A DNA stretch of 64,000 nucleotides from assembly GCA_016169945.1 (NCBI GenBank), contig JADLSH010000231.1, positions 1,984,001 through 2,048,000 of the forward strand, given 5' to 3'. How positions within the stretch are numbered: the stretch's first letter is position 1; the number at the start of each line of letters is the position of its first letter. The stretch is from Trachythela sp. YZ-2020. Its lineage: Eukaryota; Cnidaria; Anthozoa; Malacalcyonacea; Clavulariidae. This document shows, one piece after another, positions 32,961 to 44,542 of this stretch. The position numbers were made by a program, and so were the translations under genes. The notes below the pieces were generated by a model that made no database searches, was not told the DNA's origin, and saw only the letters and a program-made list of their open reading frames with translations.

Positions 32961-33435
32961 GAATAATTCTTGATATCATGCTGAGCCTCATCCAGTAATT
33001 GTTTATTATATAATTATGTAGCTGTTATAAAGCTCCACATTTCCATATTAATGCCATGCATTATGCCTCTCGCGTAATTTTCATGCACAAATTTAATACT
33101 TCATTTGCAATAATTAACTTAGATTTTGTAATCAGTATATAATTCTACAGTTAATCATTCAGGCAGGTCACCCATTCATCTATTTCAAAGTGCGATATTC
33201 TATATTTACAATGTAAGTGTACGCAATAACACAAGGCTAATCATCTGTGTCCATGACAACGAAAATATCGACATCCATATTACTTTCATCAATATTTTTA
33301 CTTTCAGTTTACTTTCAAGTAGTTAATGACCGTTATACAAATTTGCATACAAAATTTCTTTGACGTGTTTATAATTTTCGTTGTTCTCAACAGACATCGA
33401 GTTGCATCTCTTCTTATACTCCCCAAAAGACAACG
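32961..33435 (+). other. 5' flank of R4, no gene seen
   Basis: Shared with the R6 flank (41620-42008) and, from 33180, with R3. No coding features. Confidence 0.5.
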
Positions 33436-34383
33436 ATGGAAACGGTTCCCAGAAATATTCTTCTGTTTTCAGTTGTATTTAAATTAATCGCAATGATTAT
33501 TGGACTTTTGGGAAATGCCACAGTTTTAATTCATACAATTTTCTTCAGCAAAGGAAAGACAGAAACGTCGTACTTGGTAGCTAACTTGGCACTGCTAGAC
33601 TTTCTCGTTTGTTTAACATATCCAATATGCGTCATTGAGTTTATACAGACTATATTAAACATTGATAGTGATCAGGATTTCTTCTGTAAGATAAGTCGTT
33701 CTACCATCTGCTCATTCCTGTTCGCGTCAGTAGCTACACTTCTCGCAATTACTGTCGATCGTTATTTGTATATTGTAAAACCTATGAAGTATCCTCTGAT
33801 TGTGACACGTCGACGAGTTTTTCTAGCCGTTTCGGGAATCTGGTTAACTGTTTGTCTTTTCTTTGCATCGCAAGTCCATTTTTGGAAAATGAACTCCGGA
33901 TATAGAAGCTTGTGCTACATACCTCGCAGTATTGCTTACTGTTTAGAAATTTTTGTTGCGTATATTCCACTGATTCTAATATTCATTCACAATTTCCGTA
34001 TTTTCAATGTTGCACGGAAACAGCGAAAACGAAGGTTGCCTGGAACTAAAGTAGGTGACGTCAACAACTCTAACGAACAGTCAACTAACAGAATAAATGG
34101 TATCCGTCGATATTTCCACGCTTTAAAAACAGCAAAGGCATTTTCTATTGTTGTCGCAGTGTTGGCTTTCTGTGTCTTTACTCCAACAGTGGTTGGACTG
34201 ACCATGCGGCATTCTTGTAATTCGTCATGTTACCAGTTTTGGTATGTCGTATTTAACTACGAATTTTATGGAATAAACTCGATCGTGAATGCCTTTATCT
34301 ACGGAATGAGACATGTCAAATACAGAAAAGCTTATGGACGTATTCTTTTTAAAATATTTCGCTGTAATAAACCCACCAACTGA
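33436..34383 (+). CDS. R4: intronless class A GPCR
   Basis: 315 residues, one exon. Asn27 (1.50), Asp55 in LALLD (2.50; the usual Ala is Leu here), Cys84 and Cys160 for the helix 3-ECL2 disulfide, VDRY 107-110, Trp136, Pro178, VFTP 247-250, NAFIY 285-289, then a basic helix 8 (MRHVKYRKAYGR). The C-tail is short and has a Cys at 310 that could be palmitoylated. Compared with R3 it has distinct ECL2 residues (KMNSGYRSLCYIPRS) and ICL3 (LPGTKVGDVNN), suggesting divergence in loop regions. Nearest paralog is R8. A Harbinger-type MITE relic starts right after the stop. Confidence 0.95.
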   Translation: METVPRNILLFSVVFKLIAMIIGLLGNATVLIHTIFFSKGKTETSYLVANLALLDFLVCLTYPICVIEFIQTILNIDSDQDFFCKISRSTICSFLFASVATLLAITVDRYLYIVKPMKYPLIVTRRRVFLAVSGIWLTVCLFFASQVHFWKMNSGYRSLCYIPRSIAYCLEIFVAYIPLILIFIHNFRIFNVARKQRKRRLPGTKVGDVNNSNEQSTNRINGIRRYFHALKTAKAFSIVVAVLAFCVFTPTVVGLTMRHSCNSSCYQFWYVVFNYEFYGINSIVNAFIYGMRHVKYRKAYGRILFKIFRCNKPTN

Positions 34384-34404
34384 GGATCTTACATCACCAA
34401 TTAG

Positions 34405-34803
34405 GGGCCGTTGTAGCCAGATACTCATCTTCATACCGCTCTAACTCGTCAATGTCGTTGTCAACTCTAATCAAAACGCATATCTGCCATTTTTCGCCAT
34501 TCTTAACTCAATTTCGCGTGCTTTTTGTAAACTGAGCCCTCAAAGATATAGTGTCAGGATTGCTCCATTTTCACGTAAAATACTTCATGTCTTATTCACA
34601 CTGTATGGTTGTTCGTGGTAAAGAATGACGATTTAGAACTCACCATTTATTTTCGTCAACTTTAGACTGCGCAGCAGTCCATTTTAACATCAGATTCTCC
34701 ATCACGCGACAGTGCTTGTGATACCCCTTCCCACTTGTGTCAATAGGTGACTCTTAGTCGAACACCTCCTACCCCCAAAGCATCACGTGTTTCCTGAAAA
34801 GCC
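34405..34803. mobile_element. Harbinger-type MITE relic with internal deletion
   Basis: The left TIR start (GGGGCCGTT) is joined directly to the interior (GTAGCCAGATACTC), missing about 300 bp. The right end is at about 34803 before TTA. The identical deletion junction occurs after R8 at 62672-62682. Confidence 0.75.
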
Positions 34804-35082
34804 CCTTAACATACAAAGTTTCATAAATTTTTCGTATCCATGTCTTTCACCGATTGTTCCATATTAATACATTTTGTAATGTAATTTCCATATCCTATTA
34901 GACCCAAATGTAACGGAATTTTGAACTATAGTAGAAATGATAAATAGATAATATATGGGCAAAACAATAAATAGTAAACAATACTAAAAAATAATAACTT
35001 TGTTTTGACTAAATCTATTTTCTTGGACAAAATGGCAAAAACATTAAAAATAGGTACGCACAGCGAACATATACAGGTCACT
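34804..35082. other. Duplicated-unit spacer, no gene seen
   Basis: Matches 63070-63340 closely and 26285-26480 more distantly. Confidence 0.5.
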
Positions 35083-35282
35083 ACCCTTCATCGAAAATTA
35101 TGTGACCCTGGCCCAACTCCCCCTCCACATAAAAATTATAAGCACACAGCAATCGAAAGCGTGTGCTGAAACAGCCTTTATTTCTCCATTTTCTGGTGAC
35201 CCTACATTTATAATTCTCAGTAGTTTCCCATGATGCCTACAGTTGTTCGTTCATCGACAGTATAGACAGGAGTTCCTTATTC
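35083..35282. mobile_element. Second Harbinger-type MITE piece flanking the 35292 element
   Basis: This begins mid-MITE (GTCACTACCCTTCATCG) and runs to the insertion site of the element at 35292; the MITE resumes at 36931 and runs to about 37330. Confidence 0.6.
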
Positions 35283-35589
35283 TATGCCAGTTAACCTGAG
35301 TATCAGGTCTATATTTCCCTTCCTTAAATGCGGGTGGAGGGAAGGGAACAAAAGCCTGATACAAATCCTTGTTTGACCGCATGCAAAAAATCCAAAATCC
35401 GGTTTTGACCTGATTAGTCCATCAGACAAAGAAAATCTAATGTCTCATTTTGATTGGTTACACCCGTTTTTAAATTGCGCGACTTGCCAGTTGACATGTC
35501 AGTGTTATATCACGCAAACTAAAAATAGCAAACATAAATAAATGAATTTTAAACCGTATTTTTAAATACGTAAAGAAGAATCTTGAACC

Positions 35590-36034
35590 GAAATAAGACG
35601 TCTAAGATTTTCAATATCAGGCGTACTCTTTACCTATCCATCGTCAAATCCCAGTTATGTTACGCAACGCAAGTATGGTCTCCAGTTCAGAGTAGACAAC
35701 TGAATGAGAAGGTTGAGAGGGTCCAAAGGAGGGCAACTAAGTGGATTTTAAAAATTAAGAGTTGCGAAATGTCACACACACAACGACTTCTGGCATTGCA
35801 ACTTTTACCTCTTTGCTACGACAGATAAATCAAAGACCCTGTTTTCTTTTCAAGGCATTGTGTACTGCCACAATTAACGATTACGTCTCTTTCGTTAATC
35901 ATGGCCGTACCCGACTCAGTCAGATCGGCAGTGTTATCCTACAAACACCTTTGTGTAAAACTACTACATTTAAATCATCATACTTTAACCGTATAGTTAA
36001 ACCATGGAATAGTGTGAGTAAAGAGATCTATCTA

Positions 36035-36045
<11 letters not shown>
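35590..36045 (+). pseudogene. LINE C-terminal fragment inside the TIR element
   Basis: The plus strand reads IRRTLYLSIVKSQLCYATQV, a WSP block, VERVQRRATKWIL, a frameshift near 35820, then [16 protein letters not shown]. This is the C-terminal domain of a LINE. Catalytic domains are absent. The coding text runs straight into the TCTG repeat, which expanded from its TCTATC/TCTG codons. Confidence 0.75.
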
Positions 36046-36089
<44 letters not shown>

Positions 36090-36124
36090 GCCTGCCTGCC
36101 TGTCTGCCTGCCTGTCTGTCTGTC

Positions 36125-36213
<89 letters not shown>

Positions 36214-36295
36214 GTGTCTGTGTGTCTGTGTGTCTGTCTGTGTGTCTGTCTGTGTCTCTGTGTGTGTGTGTGTCTGTCTGTCTGTCTGTCTGTCT
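36027..36295. repeat. (TCTG)n microsatellite with TGCC and TGTG variants
   Basis: About 270 bp of TCTG units with interspersed GCCTGCC and later GTGT variants. All open frames here on both strands are repeat artefacts. Confidence 0.97.
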
Positions 36296-36900
36296 TATTC
36301 ATGTTTCTCTTTTTGTCTACCTTGTCCCTTTCTTCTACTCTCTCTTCTCTTACTCGTTAATTTCTCCTTTTCATAGGCTCTTTGATCTTTTACTGAGTTT
36401 TTAGTAAATTTGGTAACATACATACTTAATTTAGGAACATATATACAGTGAACATCATAATTCTTGCATGGGTCCTATTCCTTGAGTTCCGTTCGTACCT
36501 TGACATTTTGGATCACTCACTAGCTAACTTTGTGTGTTTTTTCATTATTTTTTTCTCTTAGCAAATGCAATTATTTTTTTCGTTATATTTCTACATAGTT
36601 AACATATACTGTAATTATTTGATCCAAATAAATCTATTAAAAAAAAAAGAAGAAAAAAAAGGAAAAAAAAGCATAACTGCAGAAATCTATCTCGTGAACG
36701 ACTTTGAAAGTGTGGAAAAGCGTTATTTATTATACTATTATTTATGATATATTTAGCAGTTGTAACTATAAGTCTATAATTAGATTGTTGTTGTTACATT
36801 ATATGAAACTGACATTTCCCCTGGGACATTTTGATTGGATACTAAATATATACTTCACTTGGATGCGGAAAGCGGACAGGTTAAGATTTGTGTCAGCCTT
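36296..36900. other. Interior of TIR element, no gene seen
   Basis: AT-rich sequence with an A/G run (36637-36670). The part from about 36665 to 36880 is the paralog of 4325-4533 and gives the empty site of the 5.9-kb element. Confidence 0.6.
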
Positions 36901-36939
36901 ATTTTAGATAAAATAATGATATTCAGGTTATATGCCAGT

Positions 36940-37330
36940 GTACGGAAGAACATCAAGGCAGTTGTGTCGATACACTCATCTTCATACCACTCTATCTCGT
37001 CAATGTCGTTGTCAGCTCTAATCAAAACGCACATCTTCCATTTTTCGCTATTTGTAGCTGAATTTCGCGTGCCTTTTGTAAATTGAGCCCACAAGATATA
37101 GTGTCGGGATTACTCCATTTTCACGTAAAAAAGTTCATGTCTTATTCACACTGTATGGTTGTTCGTGGCAAAGAATGACGATTTACAACTCATGATCATC
37201 TATTTTCGTCAACTTTAGACTGCGCAGCAGCCGGTTTCAACGTTAGATTCTCCATAACGTGACATTGCTTGTGATACCATTCACACTTGTGTCAATAGGT
37301 GACTGTTAGTCGAACACCACCCTACCCTTT
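36940..37330. mobile_element. Harbinger-type MITE, right part
   Basis: Continuation of the MITE interrupted by the 35292 element. It holds the antisense exon-like frame 37094-36940 (NSEKWKMCVLIRADNDIDE). It also gives the empty site of LINE-B at 36976-36990. The right TIR is lost near 37330. Confidence 0.65.
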
Positions 37331-37499
37331 GGAGTTTCGTAAAACGTTCGAAATGTTCATAAAACTTTATAAGTGTTCTCTTTGCCGGTATGAAACGAGT
37401 TCAAATCATACATCCTGCCCACGATAATAATTTTGCTCTCACTAAAATTTTAAGCATTTTGTTCCTATAACATAGGGCAATTTAAGAACACGGTCCATG

Positions 37500-38318
37500 A
37501 GACAAAGCTACGCGCCCGCGATAATTGATCGACGCTGATCTGCTTTGCTTAATCCAAGGGTAAATACCGAGCGGAAATAGTACCGTCGTTACGATGCGCC
37601 TACCTTAATCCCCGAGCGCAGGCGTTTGGTTCTGGAATGCCCAATGTGTCTTCTTCCATACCCTTCAAAAATGCACACTGGTTCCACACACTCCCATCTG
37701 AAATTCGTCCATTAGTTCCGACATCTGCATAAAGGCATCGGTTGCCTGGTCGTGCAATGGCCATAAGGACAACAGAACGCGGAGTGTGTTTGTAATTGAA
37801 GTAGTGGGAGCCATAACCAAATCGGTGGTTGCATGACCAAGTGCTTTCCGTCAAACGCACCAAAACAGTTGGGAACAATCAACGGGTGTCGAATTCACAC
37901 GCAATCTCTTTCCACTGCCTTAATTTCGTCTATTGCTGTTGAAAGATACTTAATTCCTAGTTAATCATATGTCGCTTTGCATACTTCATGAATAATTAAC
38001 GAAATTGTTGACTTGCCAATCCGAAATTTAAAATGAAATGGCGATAAAGATTCACCTGTGGCAAGAAACTTTATCGTAAGTGTCAGCCTTTCGGCTGGAG
38101 ATATAGTCTTGCCGTGACCACCTGGAATTTTCGTCTTCGCTATCAAGGGATCACTTTCAGTAAGAATATCCAGGAACTGTTCATATACCATTCGCATAAT
38201 TTCTTTGTATCCGCCAGTATTCTCTAAATGCAACTCCCTGACGATATTATTAAAATATCCTAGTTCATTCCTTCTCCTTGTCCACTCCCTAGTTCTTCCC
38301 GTTTCCATGTCCTACCAT
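37500..38318 (-). pseudogene. PIF/Harbinger transposase remnant 3 (best preserved)
   Basis: The N-terminal block starts at ATG near 38308 and reads LTIKFLATGESLSPFHFKFR then IGKSTISLIIHEVCKA, the helix-turn-helix-like part of HARBI1-type proteins. A frameshifted stretch holds CFGAFDGKHLVMQPP (first catalytic Asp in DGKH), followed by GSHYFNYKHT and YADVGTNGRISDGSVWNQ (second Asp region). The terminal GMEEDTLGIPEPNA has no clear third acidic residue in frame. Two or more frameshifts make it dead. It would have cut and joined DNA at TTA/TAA targets. It sits about 650 bp upstream of R5, in the opposite orientation. Confidence 0.85.
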
Positions 38319-38967
38319 CGTCGTCTTCCGACAAACAAAATAACAAAATTCTGCTAAATTTAGTTCGACTGCTAAATTTAGTTCCATCGTGACCTTATAT
38401 GGTAATGATTACACTGTTGTTATTGACAAACAGTTTTGTTATTTTAAAATGTTGATTTCATGTGAGAAGCGAAAGAGTCGACGCAGTTTATTAAAATTAT
38501 AAATTGTTTTTGTTTAAAGTTATAGAGTGTATTGATAGCGCCTAGATGTACTTTTGTTGTTTTTTAGCATGATCAGCCATTGTATATATTACACCGCTAA
38601 TTACTATTAGCGAATCAGATCTCTCTTTTTGGCCGTCTATTCCAGAGCCTAATTTTCAACGAGGAACCGAGTGAAAATGTCTCTGGGGACGAGAATGCAG
38701 CGCAAGTCGTCGGAAGTTGCCGCAAGTGAAACTTGCGATGACTAGCGTTCTCGTTTGATCAGAGTTTAAGCAACGATTCAAAGCTAGCCATCTGTGCCCA
38801 TGACAATTAACGAAAATATTATCATCTATAGTACTTTCAAATATAGATAATGCAAAACGTCATACAAACTTTCCATAAAACATTTCTTCTCTGAGGTGTT
38901 TATAATTTTCGTCGTTCTCAACAGACATCGAGTGCCATCTCTTCTTATATTCTCCAAAAAGAAAACC
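38319..38967. other. 5' flank of R5, no gene seen
   Basis: Matches the 5' flanks of R7 (58885-59491) and R8 (61240-61702). From 38896 an open, ATG-started extension joins the receptor frame, but it is non-coding flank in other copies. Confidence 0.6.
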
Positions 38968-39810
38968 ATGGAAACAGTTCCGAGAAATATTCTTCTGTGT
39001 TCGGTTGTATTTAAATTCATCGCAATGATTATTGGACTTTTGGGAAATGCCACAGTTTTAATTCATACAATTTTCTTCAGCAAAGAAAAGACAGCAACAT
39101 CTTACTTGGTAGCAAACTTGGCACTGGCAGACTTTCTCGTGTGTTTAACATATCCAATATGGATCATTGAGTATATACAGACTGTATTGAACATTGACAG
39201 TAATCAGTATTTCTTTTGTAAGTTAAGTCGTTCTACCAGCTGGTCATTGCTGTTCGCGTCAGTAGCTACACTTCTCACAATTACTGTCGATCGTTATTTA
39301 TATATTGTAAAACCTCTAAAGTATCCAATGGTTGTGACACGTCGACGAGTTTTTCTAGCCGTTTCTGGTTAACAGCTTGTCTTTTCTTTTTATCGGAAGT
39401 CCATTTTTGGCAAATTAACTCCGGATATAGAAGCTCGTGCTACGTACCTGCCAGTATTAGTAACTCTGTAAAAGTTTTGGTTGCGTATATTCCACTTATT
39501 CTAATATTTATTCTCAATTTCCGTATTTTCAATGTTGCACGGAAACAGCGAAAACAAATGTTGCCTGAAACTAAAGTAGCTAGCGTCAACAACTCTAACG
39601 AACAGTCAACTAACAGACTAAATGGTATCCGTCGATTTTTCCACGCTTTAAAAGCAGCAAAGACATTTTCTATTGTTGTCGCAGTGTTGGCTTTCTGTGT
39701 CTTTACTCCAACAGTGGTTGGACTGACCATGCGGCATTCTTGTAATTCGTCATGTTACCAGTTTTGGTACGTTGTATTTAACTACGAATTTTATGGAATA
39801 AACTCGATCG
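38968..39810 (+). pseudogene. R5: class A GPCR pseudogene
   Basis: Open from ATG 38968 to near 39365, where 7 bp are missing in helix 4 (GTTTCTGGTT against GTTTCAGGAATCTGGTT in R2), shifting the frame. After the shift, helices 5 and 6 read on (YIPL, RKQRKQ, CVFTPTVVGL). The 3' end is cut after YGINSI by a deletion that joins it to MITE sequence, removing NAFIY and helix 8. Closest to R2. An in-frame ATG at 38896 adds 24 codons that are not conserved as protein elsewhere except R7. Confidence 0.93.
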
Positions 39811-40214
39811 AAGGCAGTTGTGGCCACATACTCGTTTTCATACCACTCCAACTCGTCAATGTCGTTGTCAGATCTAATAAAAACGCACATCTGCCATTTT
39901 TCGCTATTTATAGCTCAATTTCGTGTGCTTTTTGTAAACTCAGCCGTCAAAGATATATAGTGTCAGGATTGCTCCATTTTCACGTAAAACACTTCATGTC
40001 TTATTCACACTGTATGGATGTTCGTGATAAAGAATGACGATTTACAACTCATCATATATTTTCGTCAACTTTAGACTGCGCAGCAGCCGATTTCAACATC
40101 AGGTTCTCATCACGCGACATTACTTGTGATACCCCTTCCCACTTGTGTCAATCGGGCACTCTTAGTCGAACACCCCCTACTCCCGAAAGCATCACGTATT
40201 TTCTAAAAAGGCCT
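39811..40214. mobile_element. Harbinger-type MITE, left end deleted
   Basis: Starts in the middle of the element (GGCAGTTGTGGCCACATACT) at the R5 deletion point and ends at the right TIR before TTA. Confidence 0.7.
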
Positions 40215-40794
40215 TTAACATATAAAGTTTCATCAATTATTCGTATCCATGTCTTTCACCTATTCTTCCACATTAATACATTTTGTTTCCATATCCTATT
40301 AGGCCCAAATGTAACGAAATTTTGAACTAGTAGAAATGGTAAATAGATAATATATGGGCAAAACAATAAAGAGTAAATAATAGTAAAAAATAATAACTTT
40401 ATTTTGACTAAATCTATCTGATTGGTTTATCTTTATCACGTGATTGCTTCTGTATTGACTATAATTATAAAACCACATGCTTTTTCCCGACCCAGGCTAC
40501 TAACTTCCAGACGAAGGGATTTCGCTCGAAACGTCGAAGTTCTTGTTGTATTTTTCAGGTAGTTTTATCCTGCAAACGTCAAGCATATTTCGGATATAGA
40601 TTCATGTCTCGCTGTTAATGCGTTAGGGTCGGCGGTTAGGGTAAGGTTTAGGAATCAATAAACAGCGAGACATGAATCTATTACCCATTTTTCTTATAAG
40701 CCAACCGCTGATCAAATGTTAGTTTGTGACAAGTGGTAGCCATGGTAACATTGCTATATAAATATCTATTTTTTTGCACAAAATGTCAAAAACA
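40215..40794. other. Duplicated-unit spacer with hairpin and hammerhead-like motif
   Basis: Non-coding. Includes the hammerhead-like motif (40501-40542) and a hairpin, AGATTCATGTCTCGCTGTTA and inverted at 40659-40680, with TTAGGGT twice in the loop. Confidence 0.55.
40501..40542 (+). ncRNA. Degenerate hammerhead-ribozyme-like motif, copy 2
   Basis: Same layout as 26581-26622: AACTTC, CAGACGA, GGGA/GCTC, GAAAC, GTC, GAAGTT. Stem II is weaker here. It lies about 300 bp from the Penelope-like remnant. Confidence 0.42.
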
Positions 40795-41625
40795 TAAAAA
40801 ATAGTGGCGATAAAGTTATGAATGGTGGTGGAGATGGTGGATTGATGGGCAGAAGTCAAATCCTTGTCAATCCTACAGTAAAAAGCGTTGTCACCCAATT
40901 GTCGATGAGCCTCCGAACAACTAAGGCACCACAATGTCCTCCCTAGCACGAAGTGATTTAAGAGTACAAATTCAGCTTCAGTGAGATTCGATGGCCTTTT
41001 GGGCCTAAATTTAGGGAGGTGTTCTATGTCATGTGGACATTGTCGAATGAATAGCTCTAGGGACCAATATTGGCCTTACCAGGGGGATTTTTTAGGATTG
41101 ATAGTCTCAAAAACGTCCTTGTGATGGAGGGAGGATTGGTCGTGAAAGTGTGTCTTAAGGCGTAATCGTCTAAAAAAGATTCGGTATCTACTTTAATCGA
41201 AAAAAAGTCAACTGACGCAGGGTTGGGAACAAATTTGAGACATTTCGCAAGAACAGATCTCTCAGAGTCGGATATGGTTAAATCCCCGTTACAACTAAAT
41301 TGACGTCGTTGGCTAAATTAGTGTAACTGCATGACTGCCGAAACGGGACGGGTGCCTAACAAAGAGTTGAATTTAGAAGCTTTATTCGTCTTAGGAAACG
41401 AGTAAAGTCTAGAATTCAACAAGCAAATGAAGTGGATGATGTCCTGTCTAAACATATAAGGACAGATAGAAGACAAAGTGCTTTTGACTTCAAACCTCTT
41501 ATATCCATCGCCATTAGCCACTGCAGATAACATTGACCAAGGTCTGAATAATTATTGATATCATGCTGAGCCTCATCCAGTAATTGTTTATTATATTTAT
41601 AGCTGTTATAAAGCTTCACATTTCC
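40795..41625 (-). pseudogene. Penelope-like retroelement, RT remnant 2
   Basis: Paralog of 32117-32960, lacking the LLPKI block. Minus-strand fragments include NSRLYSFPKTNKASKFNSLL, LRLKTHFHDQ and TISTTIHNFIAT. Frameshifted throughout. It precedes R6 as its paralog precedes R4. Confidence 0.45.
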
Positions 41626-42008
41626 ATATTAATGTCGTGCCTCTCGCGTAATTTTCATGCACAAATAGCATTCTTCATTTGCAATAATTAACTTAGATTT
41701 TGTAATCAGTATATAATTATACAGTAAATAATTGAGGCAGGTCATCCATTCATCTATTTCAAAGTGCAATATTCGATATTTACAATGTAAGTAATAACCC
41801 AAGGCTAGTCATCTGTGTCCATGACAACGAAAATATTAACATCTATATTACTTTCATCATTTTTTTTAACTTTCATGTTACTTGCAAGTAGTTAATGACC
41901 GTTATACAAACATTGCATCCAAAATTTCTTCTCTGAAGTGTTTATCATTTTCGTCGTTCTCAACAGACATCGAGTTGCATCTCTTCTTATATTCCCCAAA
42001 AGACAACC
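41626..42008 (+). other. 5' flank of R6, no gene seen
   Basis: Matches the flanks of R3 and R4. No coding features. Confidence 0.5.
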
Positions 42009-42965
42009 ATGGAAACAGTTCCGAGAAATATTCTTCTGTTTTCAGTTGTATTTAAGTTCATCGCAATGATTATTGGACTTTTGGGAAATGCCACAGTTTT
42101 AATTCATACAATTTTCTTCAGCAACGAAAAGACAGCAACATCTTACTTGGTAGCAAACCTGGCACTGGCAGACTTTCTCGTGTGTTTAACATATCCAATA
42201 TGGATCATTGAGTATATACAGACTATATTAAACATCGACAGTGATCAGGATTTCTTCTGTAAGTTAAGTCGTTCTACCATCTGCTCATTGCTGTTCGCGT
42301 CAGTGGCTACACTTCTCACAATTACTGTCGATCGTTATTTATATATTGTAAAACCTCTGAAGTATCCAATGATTGTGACACGTCGACGAGTTTTTCTAGC
42401 TATTTCGGGAATCTGGTTAACTGCCTGCTGTCCTTTCTTTGTATTGCAAGTCCATTTTTGGGAAATTAACTCCGGATTTAGAAGCTCGTGCTACATACCT
42501 GATAGTATTTCCTACCCTCTACGAATTTTTGTTGCGTATATTCCACTTATTCTAATATTTATTATCAATTTCCGTATTTTCAATGTTGCACAGAAACACC
42601 GAAAACGACTTTTGGCCGAAACTATAGTAGCTAGCTGGTGTCAACCACTCTAACTGCGAACAGTCAACCAACAGAATAAATAGTATCCATCGATTTTTCC
42701 ACGCTGTAAAAGCAGCAAAGATATTTTCTATTGTTGTCGCAGTGTTGGCTTTCTGTGTCTTAACTCCAACTGTTGTTAGCCTAACGGTAGAATATTCTTG
42801 TAATTGATCGTACCACCAGTTTTGGTACATTGTTTAACACTACGAATTTTATGGAAAAAACTCGATCGTGAATGCTTTTATCTACGGAATGAGACATGTC
42901 AAATACAGAAAAGCTTATGGAAGTACTCTTTTTAAATACTTCGCTGCAATAAACCCACCAACTGA
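42009..42965 (+). pseudogene. R6: class A GPCR pseudogene
   Basis: Open for 214 codons from ATG 42009, with Asn27, LALAD, VDRY, Trp136 and YIPL all present. Then a 4-bp duplication (TAGC, giving GTAGCTAGCTGG near 42628) shifts the frame in ICL3. Helix 6 follows in another frame with FCVLTPTVV. More breaks come after it: a TGA near 42807, a TAA in GTTTAAC near 42834, and GGAAAAAAC in the YGIN region. The terminal ACCAACTGA is kept. Nearest intact relative is R3. It could give only a five-helix product. Confidence 0.93.
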
Positions 42966-42983
42966 GGATCTTACATCATCAAT

Positions 42984-43235
42984 GGACCATTCCCCTATTA
43001 AACTAACTTTTGAACTAGGAAATTGTATCAGTACAGCTGGAAAGAGCATCCTAAGTTTAGTAAAATTGCAAAGTTTGGTTGCGAAATGTGGAAAATATAG
43101 CCCTGCGAAGTTGGTAAATTTTGTATATTTTTGTATTACGCACGCAAAACGGTTACCACTTTTTTAAAAGTGCTCTTTCCAGCTGTACTGATACAATTTC
43201 CTAGTTCAAAAGTTAGTCTAATAGGGGAATGGTCC
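42984..43235. mobile_element. Foldback MITE, 252 bp
   Basis: GGACCATTCCCCTATTAAAC and about 65 bp of arm are inverted at the right end. AT flanks both sides. It splits the CAATTAGG junction between the R6 3' flank and the Harbinger-type MITE, which is intact after R3 and R4. Confidence 0.88.
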
Positions 43236-43239
43236 ATTA

Positions 43240-43926
43240 GGACCGTTCAGAAAATACGTGAAGGTTTTTTGCCAATATTTTACACACCCCTAACCCCATC
43301 AGACTCTATGAGACGATTGTCACTACCCTTCATCGAAAATTACGTTACCCAGGCCTAACTCCTCCTTCCTCTATAACAATTATAAGCACACAGCAATCGA
43401 AAGGGTGTGCTGAAACAGCTTTTATTTCTCCATTTTCTGGTGACCCTACATTTCTAATTCTCAGTAATTTCCCATGATGCAGGTGCTCGTTCACGGAGTT
43501 CCGTATTCTATACCAGTGTATGGAAGAACATCAAGGGCAGTTGTGTCCACACACTCATCTTCATACCACTCCAACTCGTCAATGTCGTTGTCAGCTCTAA
43601 TCAAAACGCACATCTAACATTTTTCGCTATTTATAGCTCAATTTCGTGTGCTTTTTGTAAACTGAGCCCTCAAAGATATAGTGTCATGATTCCTCCATTT
43701 TCACGTAAAATACTTCCTGTGTTATTCACACTGTATGGTTGTTCGTGGTAAAGAACGACGATTTACAACTCATCATTTATTTTCGTCAACTTTAGCAGCC
43801 GGTTTCAACATCAGATTCTCCATCACGCGACAGTGCTTCTGATACCTTTTCCCACTTGTGTCAATAGGTGACTCTTAGTCGAACAACCCCAATCCCCAAA
43901 GCATCGCGTGTTTCCTGAAAAGCCCT
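43240..43926. mobile_element. Harbinger-type MITE copy
   Basis: TTA on both sides (43237-43239, 43927-43929). TIRs GGACCGTTCAGAAAATACGT and, inverted, GGGCTTTTCAGGAAACACGC. Confidence 0.8.
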
Positions 43927-43929
43927 TTA

Positions 43930-44542
43930 ACATACAAAGTTTCATAAATTTCTCGTGTCCATGTTTTTCACCTGTTGTTCCATATTAATACATTTTGTAA
44001 TGTAATTTCCATATCCTATTAGGCCCAAATGTAATGGAATTTTGAACTGTAGTAGAAATTATAAATAGATGATATACGGGCAAAACAATAAATAGTAAAT
44101 AATAGTAAAAAATAATAACTTTGTTTTGACTAAATCTATCTGATTTGTTTATCTTTATCACGCGATTGCTTCTGTATTCACTATAATTATAAAACCACAT
44201 GCTTTTTCCCGACCCAGGCTACTAACTTCCAGACGAAGGGATTTCGCTCGAAACGTCGAAGTTCTTGTTGTATTTTTCAGGTAGTTTTATCCTACAAACC
44301 TCAAGCATATTTCGATATAGATTCATGTCTCGCTGTTAATGCGTTGGGTTCGGCGGTTAGAGTAAGGTTTAGGAATCAATAAACAGCGAGATGGAAATCT
44401 ATTACCCATATTTCTAATAAGAGAACCGCTGATCAAACGCTGGTTCGTTACAAGTGGTAGCCATGGTAACACTGCCATATAAGTATCTCAATTTTCGCAC
44501 CAAATGGCAAAACATTAAAAATAGCTACGCACAGCGTACATG
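43930..44542. other. Duplicated-unit spacer with hammerhead-like motif
   Basis: Non-coding. Paralogous to 40215-40790 and to 24001-24210. Holds the third hammerhead-like motif (44223-44264). Confidence 0.55.
44223..44264 (+). ncRNA. Degenerate hammerhead-ribozyme-like motif, copy 3
   Basis: Same sequence as copy 2, with AACTTC/GAAGTT stem I and CAGACGA core. A duplicated copy, not independent evidence. Confidence 0.4.

Larger units (their letters stand above)
35292..36930. mobile_element. TIR element with perfect 9-bp duplication TATGCCAGT, 1.64 kb
   Basis: TATGCCAGT at 35283-35291 and 36931-36939. Ends TAACCTGAGTATCA and, inverted, TAACCTGAATATCA. It contains a LINE tail and the (TCTG)n tract. 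The same element, enlarged by nested insertions, is at 4088-10517; partial copies start at about 60757 and 63558. No transposase seen. Confidence 0.82.

Noticed and set aside
35997..36404. Long Cys/Leu/Ser/Val and Asp/Arg/Gln/Thr repeat proteins on both strands
   Set aside because: Translations of the TCTG microsatellite.
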